Assembly (NCBI RefSeq): GCF_003865075.1
Contig: NZ_BHWB01000002.1
Coordinates: 496,001 to 560,000 of the forward strand
DNA length: 64,000 nucleotides
Source: Bacteroides faecalis
GTDB taxonomy: Bacteria; Bacteroidota; Bacteroidia; Bacteroidales; Bacteroidaceae
Reading direction: 5' to 3'
Shown here: positions 62,716 through 64,000 of the stretch, one piece after another
Numbering within the stretch: position 1 is the stretch's first letter
How the letters are laid out: each line of letters opens with the position of its first letter
Position numbers and translations under genes: made by a program
Notes under the pieces: generated by a model
Seen by the model: only the letters and a program-made list of their open reading frames with translations
Database searches by the model: none
Told to the model about the DNA's origin: nothing

Positions 62716-62757
62716 AAAAAAGAGAGGAAGCATAATTATATTCATATACTCCCTCTC
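62716..62757 (-). terminator. Terminator between smalltalk gene and the Rhs operon
   Basis: Minus-strand stem GAGAGGGAG / CTTCCTCTC (62722-62757, one wobble) followed by TTTTTTAG. It ends the amidase-smalltalk transcript or attenuates entry into the Rhs operon, since no separate promoter is obvious in the 30 bp left before the partner gene. Confidence 0.7.
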
Positions 62758-62784
62758 ATGTCAATGATTCAACGATTCTTGCTT

Positions 62785-62886
62785 CTACAAATTCATCGCA
62801 TTACCGCCCACTGCGCCCAGCACTGCCGAAGCCACTGCGATCACCACTTTCAGGATTGTATCCCAAAGAGATCTACTGATAGCCAT
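62785..62886 (-). CDS. Smalltalk peptide
   Basis: 33 residues: MAISRSLWDTILKVVIAVAS followed by AVLGAVGGNAMNL. It matches the Bacteroides 'smalltalk protein' family, tiny hydrophobic peptides found with HU-like DNA-binding proteins and N-acetylmuramoyl-L-alanine amidases, exactly as here. One amphipathic or membrane helix with small residues (AVASAVLGAVGG) suggests membrane insertion, possibly holin-like. Function unknown. The downstream terminator and upstream amidase support a real gene. Confidence 0.85.
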   Translation of the reverse strand: MAISRSLWDTILKVVIAVASAVLGAVGGNAMNL

Positions 62887-63057
62887 AATTCCCACACCTC
62901 CTTTCCGATTCTTAAAAAAATGATTTGTTACCTGAAAACTTAAATGTTACCCGAAAACTTTCTACCTTAGAACTTTATCTGAAAAACTGAAAAATCACAC
63001 TTGTTGAAGTTTTGAAAGTTGCTGAAATCCTGTGAATTACCGAAGCAATAAGACTTG

Positions 63058-63588
63058 TTAAAGCTTTGTCGATTGCTGAATCTCCGGAGGTTTCGGCAGT
63101 ACCCGGAGTTGCGGAAGCGAACTACTTCCCGTCTCATCGAAAGCCTTTGAAAACCACTCTTTCACTTCGAAACATGGACACGCTTTAATCCACTCTTCCG
63201 GTTCAATCTCCCCGTTGCCGTTCAGGTCGGGACTAAGATCCCGGTGTCCGCATACCCTACAATCAGGAAAGCGTTGCCCCAATTCTTTCACCAGTAAATA
63301 CAGTGACATACATTGTTCCAGTGTTCGTGTATCCGCCGGGTGTCCCCGGCGGTCCAATCCACCCTCATAACAGATTCCTATACTGCCCTCATTGAAACCT
63401 TTCGCGTGAGCCCCGATGCGTTCGATAGGGCGGGTGAGGACCACTGTTCCATCTTTGCGGATATAATAGTGATACCCTGTGCCGTTGAAACCACGCCGGC
63501 GGTGAAGTAAATCCAGATCGAATGCCGTCAGCGTCCGGTCCTCCCGCGTAGCAGAACAATGAATCACAATCAGATTTATCTTTCTCAT
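63058..63588 (-). CDS. N-acetylmuramoyl-L-alanine amidase (T7 lysozyme-like)
   Basis: 176 residues, Amidase_2 fold. It cuts the bond between muramic acid and the stem peptide. Zinc ligands are visible: IVIHCSATRED (first His), GAHAKGFNEGSIGICYEGG with the second His region, and CRVCGHRDLSPDLNGNG with the third His and the Cys-like ligand pattern of T7 lysozyme (…ACPCF near residue 137). No signal peptide, like phage endolysins; release would need a holin or the smalltalk peptide. It lies between the HU-like gene and smalltalk, a recurring Bacteroides trio. Confidence 0.9.
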   Translation of the reverse strand: MRKINLIVIHCSATREDRTLTAFDLDLLHRRRGFNGTGYHYYIRKDGTVVLTRPIERIGAHAKGFNEGSIGICYEGGLDRRGHPADTRTLEQCMSLYLLVKELGQRFPDCRVCGHRDLSPDLNGNGEIEPEEWIKACPCFEVKEWFSKAFDETGSSSLPQLRVLPKPPEIQQSTKL

Positions 63589-63694
63589 TTTCCTTTCGTT
63601 TATTTTTTTGATTCGTTACTGTTAACTCTTGATTCTCAGTCTTTCAACTCCTAATTCCCACCTCACCTCTTCCCTAATTCTCAATTCCTGAATC

Positions 63695-64000
63695 TTAAAG
63701 AGTAGGGTCCGGAGATTCACCTCCCTCGTCCGGTTTAGGATCCGGCTTTTCACCTCCCGAATCGGGATCATCAGTGTTCTCACCGTTCCCTTCCTGTTTA
63801 AACTTGCTGTACGCTAGCGTTTTCAGTGCATCCTTGATCTCTTTACCCGGGCGGAAACGGACACGTGCCCCTTTGATAACTCCCTCTTTTACATCCTTCT
63901 GGATGAGTACACCTGTACTTCGCAAGGTGACGTAAAACGATCCGATATCGCCCAAACGGACAATCTCGCCTTTCTTGAAACTGTCGATCATCTCCGTTTG
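63695..64000 (-). CDS. HU-family DNA-binding protein, partial (N-terminus beyond window)
   Basis: At least 101 residues; the frame is open upstream of the first visible Met (QTEMIDSFKKG), so the start lies outside. RLGDIGSFYVTLRSTG and KGARVRFRPGKEIKDAL match the beta-arm and C-terminal helix of HU/IHF-like proteins common in Bacteroides. The tail is acidic and Pro-rich (DDPDSGGEKPDPKPDEGGES). It probably bends DNA, perhaps locally regulating the amidase and Rhs genes. First gene of the HU-amidase-smalltalk group. Confidence 0.82.
   Translation of the reverse strand, partial: QTEMIDSFKKGEIVRLGDIGSFYVTLRSTGVLIQKDVKEGVIKGARVRFRPGKEIKDALKTLAYSKFKQEGNGENTDDPDSGGEKPDPKPDEGGESPDPTL

Noticed and set aside
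39251..62745. Type VI secretion genes for Rhs delivery
   Set aside because: No VgrG, PAAR, Hcp or chaperone (EagR-like) gene or domain was found in the window.

Overview
The window comes from a Bacteroides chromosome, most likely of the thetaiotaomicron/ovatus group. The evidence is promoters with the Bacteroides -7 box (TAnnTTTG, sometimes with TTTG 19-21 bp upstream), weak ribosome binding sites, DUF4493/DUF4221/DUF4290 proteins, a GH92 mannosidase, and a right-edge trio of HU-like protein, amidase and 'smalltalk' peptide. No tRNA, rRNA or CRISPR array was seen.

Layout. 1-3.5 kb: two DUF4493 lipoproteins (minus strand) whose upstream region is interrupted by an intact IS1380-family element with inverted repeats and a 5-bp target duplication. 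3.9-8.5 kb: PiT phosphate transporter and polyphosphate kinase. 8.8-24.2 kb: housekeeping genes: rfbA-rfbB, menA, two metallophosphoesterases, nadD-small protein-gmk-yicC (minus), then tsaB-DUF4290-murA-rimM-M23 peptidase-dxr-rseP (plus). MurA has Asp in place of the fosfomycin-reactive Cys. 24.2-29.2 kb: GH92 mannosidase and a secreted beta-helix protein, the latter flanked by two internally deleted IS982 relics. 29.2-33.7 kb: a 2-aminoethylphosphonate module (HTH protein, DUF5690 MFS carrier, phnX, phnW). 34-38.9 kb: a drug-efflux MFS gene and anaerobic ribonucleotide reductase nrdD-nrdG behind a cobalamin riboswitch. Two intergenic gaps between convergent genes carry three unrelated tandem arrays, all with a period of exactly 22 bp.

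39.2-62.7 kb is the remarkable part: a minus-strand Rhs polymorphic-toxin locus. A 1,000-residue secreted partner and a full-length Rhs protein with a Sec signal stand at the head. Downstream lie four displaced Rhs pieces (51.5-52.7, 46.0-48.7, 42.5-44.5, 40.4-41.8 kb), each ending in its own toxin tip followed within 3-7 bp by a different candidate immunity gene. The locus also holds a bank of small four-helix membrane proteins (about nine paralogues, two of them frameshifted), a duplicated lipoprotein with two relics, and terminator-like hairpins after most small genes. Two junctions carry an identical 114-bp copy of the 3' end of the convergent neighbour gene (39251-39838). This shows that the array grew by tandem duplication that overran into that neighbour. 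The two most distal cassettes are near-identical except for patches at the toxin tail and the immunity N-terminal half.

The right edge (62.8-64 kb) holds the smalltalk peptide, an N-acetylmuramoyl-L-alanine amidase and the end of an HU-family DNA-binding protein, all minus strand and upstream of the Rhs locus.
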